This document shows positions 53,282 to 62,308 of a stretch of DNA of 64,000 nt, in pieces (the stretch's first letter is position 1; every line of letters begins with the position of its first letter). The stretch is taken from NCBI GenBank assembly GCA_947498505.1, contig CANMKG010000006.1:62001-126000 (forward strand), given 5' to 3'. Below the pieces are notes generated by a model. It was not told the origin of the DNA. It saw only the letters and a program-made list of their open reading frames with translations, and did not search any database. The DNA comes from an uncultured Maribacter sp. (GTDB lineage: Bacteria > Bacteroidota > Bacteroidia > Flavobacteriales > Flavobacteriaceae). Position numbers and translations under genes: made by a program.

Positions 53282-54739
53282 TTATAAATTGTTTTCTTTT
53301 GGAAATTTTACAGTAAAAACGGTTCCTTTATTTATTTGAGAGGTAAAATCTATGCTACCGTTATAAGTGTCTACGATGTTGCTTACCATTCCTAAACCTA
53401 GCCCCATTCCACTGGTTTTAGTGGTAAATTTTGGCTCAAAAACCTTTTCTCTATGATCATCTGCAATACCTACACCATTATCCGCAACGGAAATTTTTAC
53501 GCTTTCTTTTTCTGAGGAAACGGAAACTAAAATTCTAGGTGTAACTGATTCTGGAATTGCCTGAATGGCATTTTTTACAAGGTTGGTGATAACACGTATT
53601 AATTGTGTGCGATCTAATTTAGCAATAATTTCTTGTTCTTCAGCGAGGAAATGAATGTAGTCTTCATTAAAAATATCTAGCGCCAGTTTCACGATTTTAA
53701 CCACATTTAGTGTTTCGTTTTGTTGTGCAGGCATTTTTGCAAAATTTGAAAAAGCTGAAGCAATGTTACTCATTGTATCAATCTGTTGGATAAGCGTTTT
53801 GGAGTATTCCCCTACTTTGTCTTTGACATTTGGATCCGTGGAATCAAATTTTCGTTCAAAACTTTGTACACTCAAACGCATTGGAGTAAGTGGATTTTTA
53901 ATTTCATGGGCAACTTGTTTTGCCATTTCTCTCCAGGCTTGTTCCCTTTCACTTCGAGCCAATTTCGCAGCACTTTGTTCCAGTTCATCAATCATATCAT
54001 TGTACGAATCTACCAGCTTACCTATCTCTTCACTTGGATTTTCAATGTATATTTTTTCGTTTCGCTTAGTTAAATCTGTTTTGTTCATCATATCAGAAAT
54101 AGTTTGAAGCGAACGGGTAATATATTTTGTTATAAAATAAGCCAAACCAATTGCAATTATTAGCATTGCAAAGTATACCCAACCCAAACGAATTAAAAAC
54201 TCTCTAAGTTCCATATCGTTAAAGGTATTGTCCTCGTAATAAGGTAAATTTAAAATACCAATTGGTTTAAATTTACCATCAGTAATGTAGGTGTATGATG
54301 CCTGGTACTTGTCTCCAGCAGCAGAATTTCGTTCAATATATCTACGTTCTAAACTGGCTTGCAAGTTATTTAGCACTTCTGCGTCCAAACAATTTGATGT
54401 GAGTGCTTTTTCAAAATCTGGTCTTGAACTTTTTAGTAATTGACCATCTAAATCATAAATGTTAAAGTGGGCTGATAATACTTCGGCTATTTGATAAATT
54501 TCTTCTCTAAAAATATGAGGTAAATTTTCAGTAGTTTGGGGGTACGTTGTTCTTTTAAGGACATTACTAACACTTTGTTTTACCTGTTCTTCCTTTTTGT
54601 CTAAACGAATTTCATGATAGTCTGAGTTTCGTTCTCTGGATTGGTAAATGGTAACACCAGCAATTAAAACTGATGCTATTAGCACCAATAGAATCATGGT
54701 AATGAATATTCTTGACCTAAGGGATAATTTTTTGAACAA
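53282..54739 (-). CDS. HAMP-domain sensor histidine kinase
   Basis: A kinase of about 485 residues: transmembrane helix 1 (about 12-32), periplasmic sensor region (about 33-180), helix 2 (about 188-208), HAMP (about 210-262), the phosphoacceptor in AHEIKNPLTPMRL and a C-terminal ATPase domain with NLVKNAIQ, DNGVGIADD and GLGLGMV. No response regulator is adjacent, so the partner is elsewhere. The N-terminus is uncertain: TTG at 54739 gives MFKKLSLRSRIF, while TTG at 54769 adds ten residues. No ATG is available. Confidence 0.9.
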   Translation of the reverse strand: MFKKLSLRSRIFITMILLVLIASVLIAGVTIYQSRERNSDYHEIRLDKKEEQVKQSVSNVLKRTTYPQTTENLPHIFREEIYQIAEVLSAHFNIYDLDGQLLKSSRPDFEKALTSNCLDAEVLNNLQASLERRYIERNSAAGDKYQASYTYITDGKFKPIGILNLPYYEDNTFNDMELREFLIRLGWVYFAMLIIAIGLAYFITKYITRSLQTISDMMNKTDLTKRNEKIYIENPSEEIGKLVDSYNDMIDELEQSAAKLARSEREQAWREMAKQVAHEIKNPLTPMRLSVQSFERKFDSTDPNVKDKVGEYSKTLIQQIDTMSNIASAFSNFAKMPAQQNETLNVVKIVKLALDIFNEDYIHFLAEEQEIIAKLDRTQLIRVITNLVKNAIQAIPESVTPRILVSVSSEKESVKISVADNGVGIADDHREKVFEPKFTTKTSGMGLGLGMVSNIVDTYNGSIDFTSQINKGTVFTVKFPKENNL

Positions 54740-54829
54740 CAGTGTTAAATTTGAACATAAAGATAGCAATAATCAGTCCAAATCTTGGGTATTGGTTTTT
54801 TAACAAAATCTGTTGAGAGGTATAAAAGT

Positions 54830-55390
54830 CTAAGATTTTTTGTCCCAAGAATTCTTTTTCATGATATTCTTGTATAGCCTAATGCCTAACATTAACAGTA
54901 TTCCTAGCACTATAATACCAACAACGCCAAAAATCCAGTTAAACGTTCCTTTTAAAATCACTAGAAAAATAACTGCAAAAAGAATTAACGTTGCTCCTTC
55001 ATTCCAAATTCTCATAAATCTTGAGGTATAGTTAACCTCATCCCGCTGCAATTGCTTAAATATTTGATGATTTTTTAAATGATATACAAATAGGAGTGCT
55101 ACAAAAATCAGCTTAATAATCATCCAGTTTTGGTCTAACCATGCCGGAATAAGTATTAGTAGCCAAACTGCAAAAACGGTGCATAATATGGCCGATGGCC
55201 ATGTAATAATATACCATAAACGTTTAGTCATTACCTTTAGTTGATTAGATAAAATTTCTTTTTCGGGAGAAGATTTTTGTTGTGCTTCAATATGATAAAT
55301 AAATAGGCGCGGTATGTAAAACAGGCCAGCAAACCATGTTACCACAAAAATGAGATGTAAAGCTTTGATGTAATTATAATATTCTCCCAT
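54830..55390 (-). CDS. CopD/HemJ-like membrane protein (possible protoporphyrinogen oxidase)
   Basis: A 186-residue protein with about four to five transmembrane helices, starting YYNYIKALHLIFVVTWFAGLFYIPRLFIYH. The early His (in ALHLIFVV) and the block FMRIWNEG resemble HemJ (UPF0093), which oxidises protoporphyrinogen IX. Ferrochelatase hemH lies 5.7 kb away on the same strand, consistent with a haem role. CopD-type annotation is the alternative. The Asp-box propeller gene ends 4 bases upstream of its start. Confidence 0.8.
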   Translation of the reverse strand: MGEYYNYIKALHLIFVVTWFAGLFYIPRLFIYHIEAQQKSSPEKEILSNQLKVMTKRLWYIITWPSAILCTVFAVWLLILIPAWLDQNWMIIKLIFVALLFVYHLKNHQIFKQLQRDEVNYTSRFMRIWNEGATLILFAVIFLVILKGTFNWIFGVVGIIVLGILLMLGIRLYKNIMKKNSWDKKS

Positions 55391-55394
55391 TATT

Positions 55395-58300
55395 TTATTC
55401 TTCTATAAACAGATAATTTAGTTTTAAGGTATTAAATTCTTGGTTAAATTCTTGAAGTTCTTTATTAATTACAGCGTTAAACGCTTTTAATTGCTTTTCA
55501 ATTTGCGTGGTTAATTCGTTTTTAACCGCAATATCTTGATCCGTTGGCGGAAAATCGTCAATAGCAACCAAACTATTAAGATGCGCTAGTTTATTATTAA
55601 GTCTGATAGGAAAGTTCAATGGATCTTGAGCACTTTTGTTTTTAGTTTGGTATAAAGCCTTTTCCACAGTACTTAGCTGTTCCTTCATTTTTTTGGCTTT
55701 ATCTACTAAATTTTCTGTTTGCGCATTGTCTCTATATTGCTTTGTAAACGCATCCAGCTGTTTGGATATATTTCTGATTTTTTTAATGGAATTATGTGCT
55801 TTTTCTATTGTAACATTTACGTCTGTAATAAAATCATATTGTTTTTGCATATCAGCAACCGAAACTTCAGCTCTAGGGTCGGGTAAGATTATAAACTCTT
55901 GTATTTGATTATTTCCGTTTACATTTAGGTGTACTTTATAATTACCTGGGACAGCTTTTGCACCATCTAGATTTGCCCACCACAAAATCATACCATCTAG
56001 TTTTTTTGCTCCTTTTCCTCTAGTGTTCCATACAAAGGTATTTCCTCCTTTTTTTACACTTAGTTTTTTATCTTTCTTTTTTGTAGAATTATTGTAAGAC
56101 GCTAAAGTATCTCCATTGATTGTTGTGTAAGAGAGTTCAATTTTATCATCTTTTGAAATTTCTTTAAGATAAAAATGAGTAATAACACCATTAGGATGAT
56201 TTGTTCCCACAGTTAGGGAAGGCTTTTTTGTAGATTTACCTTTAGTTCTATATGAGTCTTTAGGTTTGTATAATATTGATGAAGCACTTTTTTTAGCATT
56301 ATCTAATTGATGTAAAACTGTTAAGTCATCCATTACCCATAAACTTCTCCCTTGGGTTGCTACTATTAAATTATTTTCTTTAATAGTTAAATCAGTAATA
56401 GGAACAATAGGTAAGTTTAATTGAAAAGGACTCCAATCTGTGCCATCATTAAAAGAAACGTACATTCCAGTTTCGGTGCCAGCATAAAGTAATCCTTTGC
56501 GTTTAGGGTCTTCACGTAGCACTCTTGTAAAATGTTCACTTTTTATACCGTTTGTTATTTTGCTCCAGGTTTTACCATAATCTGTAGTTTTATATAAATA
56601 AGGTTCAAAATCACCCAATTTATATCTTGTAGCTGCAACATAGCAAGTACCTTCATCAAAAGCGGAAGGTTCAATACTGTTAATCATGCTCCATTCTGGT
56701 AGGTTTGAAGGCGTTACATTTTCCCAACTTTCACCGCCATTTTTTGTAATGTGGATTAATCCATCATCACTACCTACCCATAAAAGACCTTCTTTTAAAG
56801 GACTTTCATTTGCTGCAAAAATGGTGCAATAGTATTCCACACTAGTATTGTCTTGAGTAATAGGGCCTCCGCTAGAAACTAGTTTTGTTGCATCATTTCT
56901 GGTTAAATCATCGCTTAATAAGCTCCAGCTTTGACCTTCATTTTCGGTAACATGAACATGGTTGGAAAAAGCATATAACTTTTTTGGATTGTGTTTACTA
57001 AATATAATAGGGAAATTCCATTGAAACCTATATTTCATTCCTTCAGCACCATGTCCCATAGGGTTATCTGGCCATACATTTATTCCTCTAACCGTGCCTT
57101 TATCATGATTTACTCGGGTTAAAAAGCCATCATAACTACCACCATATACAATTTCATTGTTAGAGGGATCTATAGCTATATGAGCAGATTCTCCTCCAGC
57201 AGTTGGTTCCCAGTCTTTATCTGTGATACTTGACCCATTACCTCTATGATTGATTCTAATTGTAGAATTATCTTGTTGTGCAGCATAAATTCTGTAAGGG
57301 AAAGCATTATCCGTATTAACCCGGTAAAATTGTGCTGTGGGCTGGTTGTAATAGGTGCTCCATGTTTCTCCACCATCATACGATACTTGGGCACCACCAT
57401 CATCACCAATTATCATACGTTTGGAGTTTTCTGGCGAAATCCATAGGTCGTGATGGTCTCCATGTGGGGCATTAAACGTTGTAAAGCTTTTACCACCATC
57501 AGTGGATTTGTGATAGCGTACATTTAAAACATAAACAACATCAACATCTTCCGTATCTGCGTAAATCCTTGTATAATACCAAGCACGTTGGCGTAATTTA
57601 CGCTCACTATTTACTTGTGTCCATTTTTTTCCACCGTCATCGCTTCTGTATAGTCCTCCTTTTTCTTTATTTTCTACAATAGCCCAAACGCGTTCAGAAT
57701 TTTTAGGAGATACGGTTACTCCTATAATTCCGAGTGTATCTTTTGGAAAACCTTCGTTTTTTGAAATTTCTTGCCAGGTTTTTCCGCTATCTGTACTTTT
57801 CCATAATGCAGAGCCTTCACCACCGCTGCTTAAACTGTAAGGTGTGCGTTTTGCTCTCCATGTGGATGCATATAAAATACGAGGATTATTAGGGTCAAGT
57901 GTTAAATCTACCGCTCCAGATTGATTGTTTACAAAGAGTATTTTTTTCCAGGTTTTTCCACCATCAATACTTTTATAGATACCTCGTTCTTGTGTAGGTT
58001 TGTAAATATTTCCAAGTACCGCAGCATAAACAATGTTGTGGTTATCTGGATGCACTCGAATACGAGGAATGTGTCTACTATTTTTTAGTCCAGCAGATGA
58101 CCAGGTTTTTCCGCCATCAACACTTTTCCAGGCTCCATAACCGGAAGAAACATTTCCTCGAAGGGTTTTTTCACCACCACCAACGTAGATAACATTTTTA
58201 TCACTTTTTGAAACTTCTATAGCTCCAATGCTTCCTCCAAAAAAACCATCAGAAATATTTTCCCAAGTACGACCCCCGTTGAGGGTTTTCCAAACACCTC

Positions 58301-58529
58301 CGCCAGTAGCTCCAAAATAGAATAAGTTTGGTTCTCCAGGCACACCAGTTACCGCGGCAGAACGTCCTCCACGAAAAGGACCAATTAGTCTATAGCTTAA
58401 GCTGGAATATAAATCCTCAGAAAATTGAACTGTTGCTTGTTTGGATTTTTTTCGTTGCGCTGTAATTATTGAAGGTACCATAAAAGTACACAGCAAGGTA
58501 ATAGATAATACTTTGCAGAAAGTTTTCAT
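55395..58529 (-). CDS. Large secreted Asp-box (BNR/VPS10-type) beta-propeller protein
   Basis: A protein of about 1044 residues with a signal peptide (MKTFCKVLSITLLCTFMVPS, cleavage after ITA). At least eleven Asp-box-like repeats occur in the first 700 residues, e.g. TLNGGRTWENIS, SVDGGKTWSSAG, SIDGGKTWKKIL, STDSGKTWQEIS and TKNGGESWENVT, forming sortilin-like propellers. The C-terminal 300 residues are a separate beta-rich plus helical part. The ATG at 58529 is preferred over 58619, which overlaps the preceding gene and lacks a signal peptide. It may bind glycans or peptides at the cell surface; no catalytic residues assigned. Confidence 0.88.
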   Translation of the reverse strand: MKTFCKVLSITLLCTFMVPSIITAQRKKSKQATVQFSEDLYSSLSYRLIGPFRGGRSAAVTGVPGEPNLFYFGATGGGVWKTLNGGRTWENISDGFFGGSIGAIEVSKSDKNVIYVGGGEKTLRGNVSSGYGAWKSVDGGKTWSSAGLKNSRHIPRIRVHPDNHNIVYAAVLGNIYKPTQERGIYKSIDGGKTWKKILFVNNQSGAVDLTLDPNNPRILYASTWRAKRTPYSLSSGGEGSALWKSTDSGKTWQEISKNEGFPKDTLGIIGVTVSPKNSERVWAIVENKEKGGLYRSDDGGKKWTQVNSERKLRQRAWYYTRIYADTEDVDVVYVLNVRYHKSTDGGKSFTTFNAPHGDHHDLWISPENSKRMIIGDDGGAQVSYDGGETWSTYYNQPTAQFYRVNTDNAFPYRIYAAQQDNSTIRINHRGNGSSITDKDWEPTAGGESAHIAIDPSNNEIVYGGSYDGFLTRVNHDKGTVRGINVWPDNPMGHGAEGMKYRFQWNFPIIFSKHNPKKLYAFSNHVHVTENEGQSWSLLSDDLTRNDATKLVSSGGPITQDNTSVEYYCTIFAANESPLKEGLLWVGSDDGLIHITKNGGESWENVTPSNLPEWSMINSIEPSAFDEGTCYVAATRYKLGDFEPYLYKTTDYGKTWSKITNGIKSEHFTRVLREDPKRKGLLYAGTETGMYVSFNDGTDWSPFQLNLPIVPITDLTIKENNLIVATQGRSLWVMDDLTVLHQLDNAKKSASSILYKPKDSYRTKGKSTKKPSLTVGTNHPNGVITHFYLKEISKDDKIELSYTTINGDTLASYNNSTKKKDKKLSVKKGGNTFVWNTRGKGAKKLDGMILWWANLDGAKAVPGNYKVHLNVNGNNQIQEFIILPDPRAEVSVADMQKQYDFITDVNVTIEKAHNSIKKIRNISKQLDAFTKQYRDNAQTENLVDKAKKMKEQLSTVEKALYQTKNKSAQDPLNFPIRLNNKLAHLNSLVAIDDFPPTDQDIAVKNELTTQIEKQLKAFNAVINKELQEFNQEFNTLKLNYLFIEE

Positions 58530-58594
58530 TTTTTGTGTGGTATAATTAGTCACTTTAAATGTAACGATAATACCAAAGACTCTAAAGGGATTAT

Positions 58595-59692
58595 TTAATT
58601 TTCTAAAAACTGTAGACAAACAGGGCTAGGGAGTTTTACATCATGTAAAAAACTTAGCATTCCAGATTTTTTGTCTCTTCTAAAAACTGAAATATTATTA
58701 CTTTTTTGATTGGCTACTAGCAAGAAATTATTTGTAGGATCAATGCTAAAATTTCTAGGCCAATTTCCATGCACAGATGATCTTCCTACTAGCGATAATT
58801 GGCCAGTTGAGTTATTAATTTTGAAAATTGCTATGGTGTTTTCACCTCTATTGGATCCGTATAAAAAATTACCGTCTTTAGACAGGTGAATATCAGCACA
58901 GAAATTTTCCCCAGTATAGTTTTTGGCAACTGTTGGTATAGTTTCTATGGTTTTGTACTCTCCAATTTCATTTCTTTTAAAAACTGTTATGGTGCTGTTT
59001 AGTTCATTAATAACATATAAAAATGCTTTAGTAGCATTAAATTTAAAATGTCTTGGACCCGCACCATTTGGTAAATCAAGTGTTTCTTGAGAATGAGGAA
59101 TAAATTTATTACCATCGTGAACGTATCTTTTTACAGCGTCTAAACCTAAGTCTGCTGTAAATAATCCATCAGGAGTAAATATGGAAGCATGTGCCTTTGC
59201 TTTTTTTATACTGTCCAGTATTTTATGGTTTATGTATTGAGGGTTAGCAGATAAAGAACCGTCTTCCTGAACATTATATATGGATAAGCTTCCATCTGAA
59301 TAGCATGACGCAGCTAAAAAATCTCCTTTTTCCGAAACACCAACATGGCAGGGGTAACCTCCGCCTGTTCCAACGGTATTCATTTCTTTTAATCCGTTTT
59401 CTTCAATTTTATATGCCGAAACAGCACCTTTAGAATTTACAAATTCATTTGTTCGTTTGGTTACGTACAAGAATTTTTTGTTAGTGGAAATTGTTAAAAA
59501 CGACGGGTCTTTAATTTTTACTTCTACTTTTTTATACGTTAATTCCCCAGAATCTGTATTAAATAAAAAGCTATATAGTCCCTCACTATTGTTTTCTGAG
59601 AATGTACCTACAAACAACTTTTTAGTTTCATTTTCACATGAAACAATTAGTATTGCGTTAAATAATACCAGAAGGAATTTAATTTTTTTCAT
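58595..59692 (-). CDS. Lactonase family beta-propeller lipoprotein
   Basis: A 365-residue lipoprotein with lipobox IVSC (Cys19) and a seven-bladed propeller of the 6-phosphogluconolactonase/lactonase (Pgl, COG2706) family, seen in GGYPCHVGVSEKGDFL, GAGPRHFKFNATKAFLYVINE and GNWPRNFSIDPTNNFLLVANQ. Being a lipoprotein it acts outside the cytoplasm, so a role in the pentose phosphate pathway is unlikely. It starts 15 bases after the MATE stop. Confidence 0.88.
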   Translation of the reverse strand: MKKIKFLLVLFNAILIVSCENETKKLFVGTFSENNSEGLYSFLFNTDSGELTYKKVEVKIKDPSFLTISTNKKFLYVTKRTNEFVNSKGAVSAYKIEENGLKEMNTVGTGGGYPCHVGVSEKGDFLAASCYSDGSLSIYNVQEDGSLSANPQYINHKILDSIKKAKAHASIFTPDGLFTADLGLDAVKRYVHDGNKFIPHSQETLDLPNGAGPRHFKFNATKAFLYVINELNSTITVFKRNEIGEYKTIETIPTVAKNYTGENFCADIHLSKDGNFLYGSNRGENTIAIFKINNSTGQLSLVGRSSVHGNWPRNFSIDPTNNFLLVANQKSNNISVFRRDKKSGMLSFLHDVKLPSPVCLQFLEN

Positions 59693-59707
59693 GTTGTTTT
59701 AGGTGGA

Positions 59708-61084
59708 TTAAATTAGTGTTTTCTTTACTTCCTCTCTTAAATAATATCCTGTTACAATGGTTGCTAATACATCTGAAATTGGAAAAGAAATCCAGACACC
59801 TAGTTCTCCTAGAAAATTAGGCAAAATTATAATTAAGGGAATAAAAAAGAACCCTTGTCTCATTAAAGTAAGTAATAAGGCAGGGACTGCTTTACCAATA
59901 GCTTGGAAATAAGCAGCTCCTATTAGTTGTATTGCAATAATTGGTGTTGCAGCAAAAACCCACCGTATTGCATTCGGAGCGTGCTCCATTACAAATGCAT
60001 TTGTGGCAATATCCGCGGCAGATAAATTGGGGTTATCACTTAAAAATAGGGAAGCAATGGCTTCTGGAAATATCATTAGACCCAAAAACACTATGGTTGC
60101 TAAAACTGCAGCATATTTAATTGCTGTATTTATAGATTCACGTACTCTATCCCATTTTTCTGCCCCATAGTTATAACCGGCAATAGGTAAAAACCCTTGA
60201 GTAATACCAAAAACAGGAAAAAAAGCAAACATTAGCATACGACCAATAATCGCATAAACCGCCACCATTGCTTCTCCTCCTAGATTGAATAAAATATTAT
60301 TCATTAGCAAATAAATTACACTAACTACCGCTTGGCGCGATAATGTAACAAAACCAAGAGAACCTATTTCTTTTAGTATTGTGTTATCAATTTTGAGATG
60401 GGAGAGCTTTATTTTTAGTTCTGAATTTTTGGAAACGAAAAAATAAAAAACGTATCCACAACTAAGTAAATAAGCGAAAGTGGTAGCCCAAGCAGCACCG
60501 TACATTCCCCAGTCTAAAATGTAAATAAAAATATAATCCATAAGTAAATTTCCTATGGAGGGTAGAATAAGGGCAATCATTGCAAACTTTGGTTTTCCTT
60601 CTGCTCTAATAACGGAGCTTCCCATCATTGAAAAACCTAATAACGGAACCCCATACAAAACAATAATGTAGTAAATTTTAGCAGGTTCAAAAATGGTTCC
60701 TTTTCCTCCAAAAGCAGGAATCAGTTCATCTACATAAAACAAACCAAAACAGACAAAAATAGCGGTTGCAAAGAATGTGAGTGTTATTTGGTTGCCAAAG
60801 GTTTTAAGTGCCTTTTCCTTAAGATTACTACCCAAAGCCCTAGAAATAATACTTGAACCACCAACGCCGATGGCCATTCCTAATGCACCAATAAAAAAAG
60901 AGACAGGTAATACAACGTTAATTGCAGCAATTGCAATGGGTCCTATCCAATTGCCAACAAATATGGAATCTACCAAAACATTTAGAGACATTACTAAAAT
61001 ACCTATTGCTGCTGGAACGGATTGTTTAACTAGCAATTTTCCAATAGTTTGAGTGCCTAATTGTTCTGTCGAAATTTTTGACAT
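59708..61084 (-). CDS. MATE family efflux transporter
   Basis: A 458-residue membrane protein with twelve predicted helices in two MatE halves (about 15-225 and 240-450). The conserved start GKLLVKQSVPAAIGILVMSLN and the loop block FGITQGFLPIAGYNYGA support the family. It exports drugs or cationic metabolites by ion antiport. Its ATG overlaps the hemH stop by one base (TAATG), so translation is coupled. Confidence 0.93.
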   Translation of the reverse strand: MSKISTEQLGTQTIGKLLVKQSVPAAIGILVMSLNVLVDSIFVGNWIGPIAIAAINVVLPVSFFIGALGMAIGVGGSSIISRALGSNLKEKALKTFGNQITLTFFATAIFVCFGLFYVDELIPAFGGKGTIFEPAKIYYIIVLYGVPLLGFSMMGSSVIRAEGKPKFAMIALILPSIGNLLMDYIFIYILDWGMYGAAWATTFAYLLSCGYVFYFFVSKNSELKIKLSHLKIDNTILKEIGSLGFVTLSRQAVVSVIYLLMNNILFNLGGEAMVAVYAIIGRMLMFAFFPVFGITQGFLPIAGYNYGAEKWDRVRESINTAIKYAAVLATIVFLGLMIFPEAIASLFLSDNPNLSAADIATNAFVMEHAPNAIRWVFAATPIIAIQLIGAAYFQAIGKAVPALLLTLMRQGFFFIPLIIILPNFLGELGVWISFPISDVLATIVTGYYLREEVKKTLI

Positions 61085-62115
61085 TAGGTTGGAAGAATTT
61101 CAGATTCTTCCCAGGTGTTTACCCAATTTGCCATAACATTAACCCAGTCACTGCTTTCGTTTAAACAGGGAATATGTTTGTATTTTTCTCCTCCAGCTTC
61201 AATAAACTGATTTTTTCCTTCCATTGCAATTTCTTCCAAAGTTTCAAGACAATCGGCAACAAAAGCTGGGGTTATTACCGCTAATTTCTTTTTTCCTTCT
61301 TTTGGAAAACGTTCAAATTCAAAATCCGTATAGGGTTTTAACCAAGGGTCATTTGGAAGTCTGGACTGAAAAGATAAACTTACCTTATCTTCTGGTAATC
61401 CTAAGTAAGCTTTTACTCTTTCGGTAGTATCAAAACATTGATGACGGTAGCAAGTGTTGTGAGCTACAGAATTTGTTGAACAACAATTACCGTCTATTTT
61501 ACAATGAAATTTTGTTGGATCAGACTTTCTAATATGCCTTTCAGGGATACCGTGATAAGAAAATAAAATATGATCATAATCAAAATCCTTTAATCCGTCC
61601 GCAATACTTTCTGAAAGCACTTTAATGTAGTCCTCATTTTTATAAAAAGCAGGCAATGTAGTCATCTTCATTTCTGGAAAAAACTCGTTTTTATCTTCCA
61701 TAGCTTTTACAACTACAGTTTCAAAAGATGACATTGCATATTGAGGATATAGAGGCACTAATAAAACATCGTTTACGCCTCTATTTTTTAATTCTTGAAG
61801 GGCATTTTTTATGGTCATGCTGCCGTAACGCATTCCAAGGGCAACAGGCATTTTAGTTTGCTGTTTTACTTTTTCTGTAAATCGTTCAGAGATAACTACT
61901 AAGGGAGAGCCTTCATCCCACCAAATTTTTTGATATGCTTCGGCCGATTTTTTAGGTCTGGTTTGCAATATTATGCCTCTAACAATAATATTTCGTAACC
62001 AATTAGGCACATCAATTACCCTTTTGTCCATTAAAAATTCATCCAAATAAGGTTTTACATCTTTTGGTGTGGGACTATCTGGGGAACCTAAATTTACCAA
62101 TAAAACTCCTTTCAT
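61084..62115 (-). CDS. hemH: Ferrochelatase
   Basis: A 343-residue enzyme that inserts ferrous iron into protoporphyrin IX. The start GVLLVNLGSPDSPTPKDVKPYLDEFLMD and the metal-site His in FSYHGIPERHIRK (about 180) are conserved. Between about residues 198 and 225 it has a Cys-rich segment (CKIDGNCCSTNSVAHNTCYRHQC). A second conserved Glu lies near 260 to 300. It heads a leftward run that also includes the HemJ-like gene. Confidence 0.95.
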   Translation of the reverse strand: MKGVLLVNLGSPDSPTPKDVKPYLDEFLMDKRVIDVPNWLRNIIVRGIILQTRPKKSAEAYQKIWWDEGSPLVVISERFTEKVKQQTKMPVALGMRYGSMTIKNALQELKNRGVNDVLLVPLYPQYAMSSFETVVVKAMEDKNEFFPEMKMTTLPAFYKNEDYIKVLSESIADGLKDFDYDHILFSYHGIPERHIRKSDPTKFHCKIDGNCCSTNSVAHNTCYRHQCFDTTERVKAYLGLPEDKVSLSFQSRLPNDPWLKPYTDFEFERFPKEGKKKLAVITPAFVADCLETLEEIAMEGKNQFIEAGGEKYKHIPCLNESSDWVNVMANWVNTWEESEILPT

Positions 62116-62308
62116 TCCTTCTTTTTTATGTGAGGCAAAAATACTACTTGTATTGAATATACGTTAGCATTATTCTAATACATTAACAATAGTGCTATAA
62201 GTAAAGGTAATTGTGCTGCAAAAAGGTTGCTAATTAAAAGTTAATTCCTAGACCTATATTTTTAAAATCAATTCTTTTAAGCCAACTTTATAAAAACATA
62301 TGTGTTTT

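Noticed and set aside
58530-58619. Longer start of the Asp-box protein
   Set aside because: The extra 30 residues overlap the lactonase gene and hide the signal peptide that begins at 58529.
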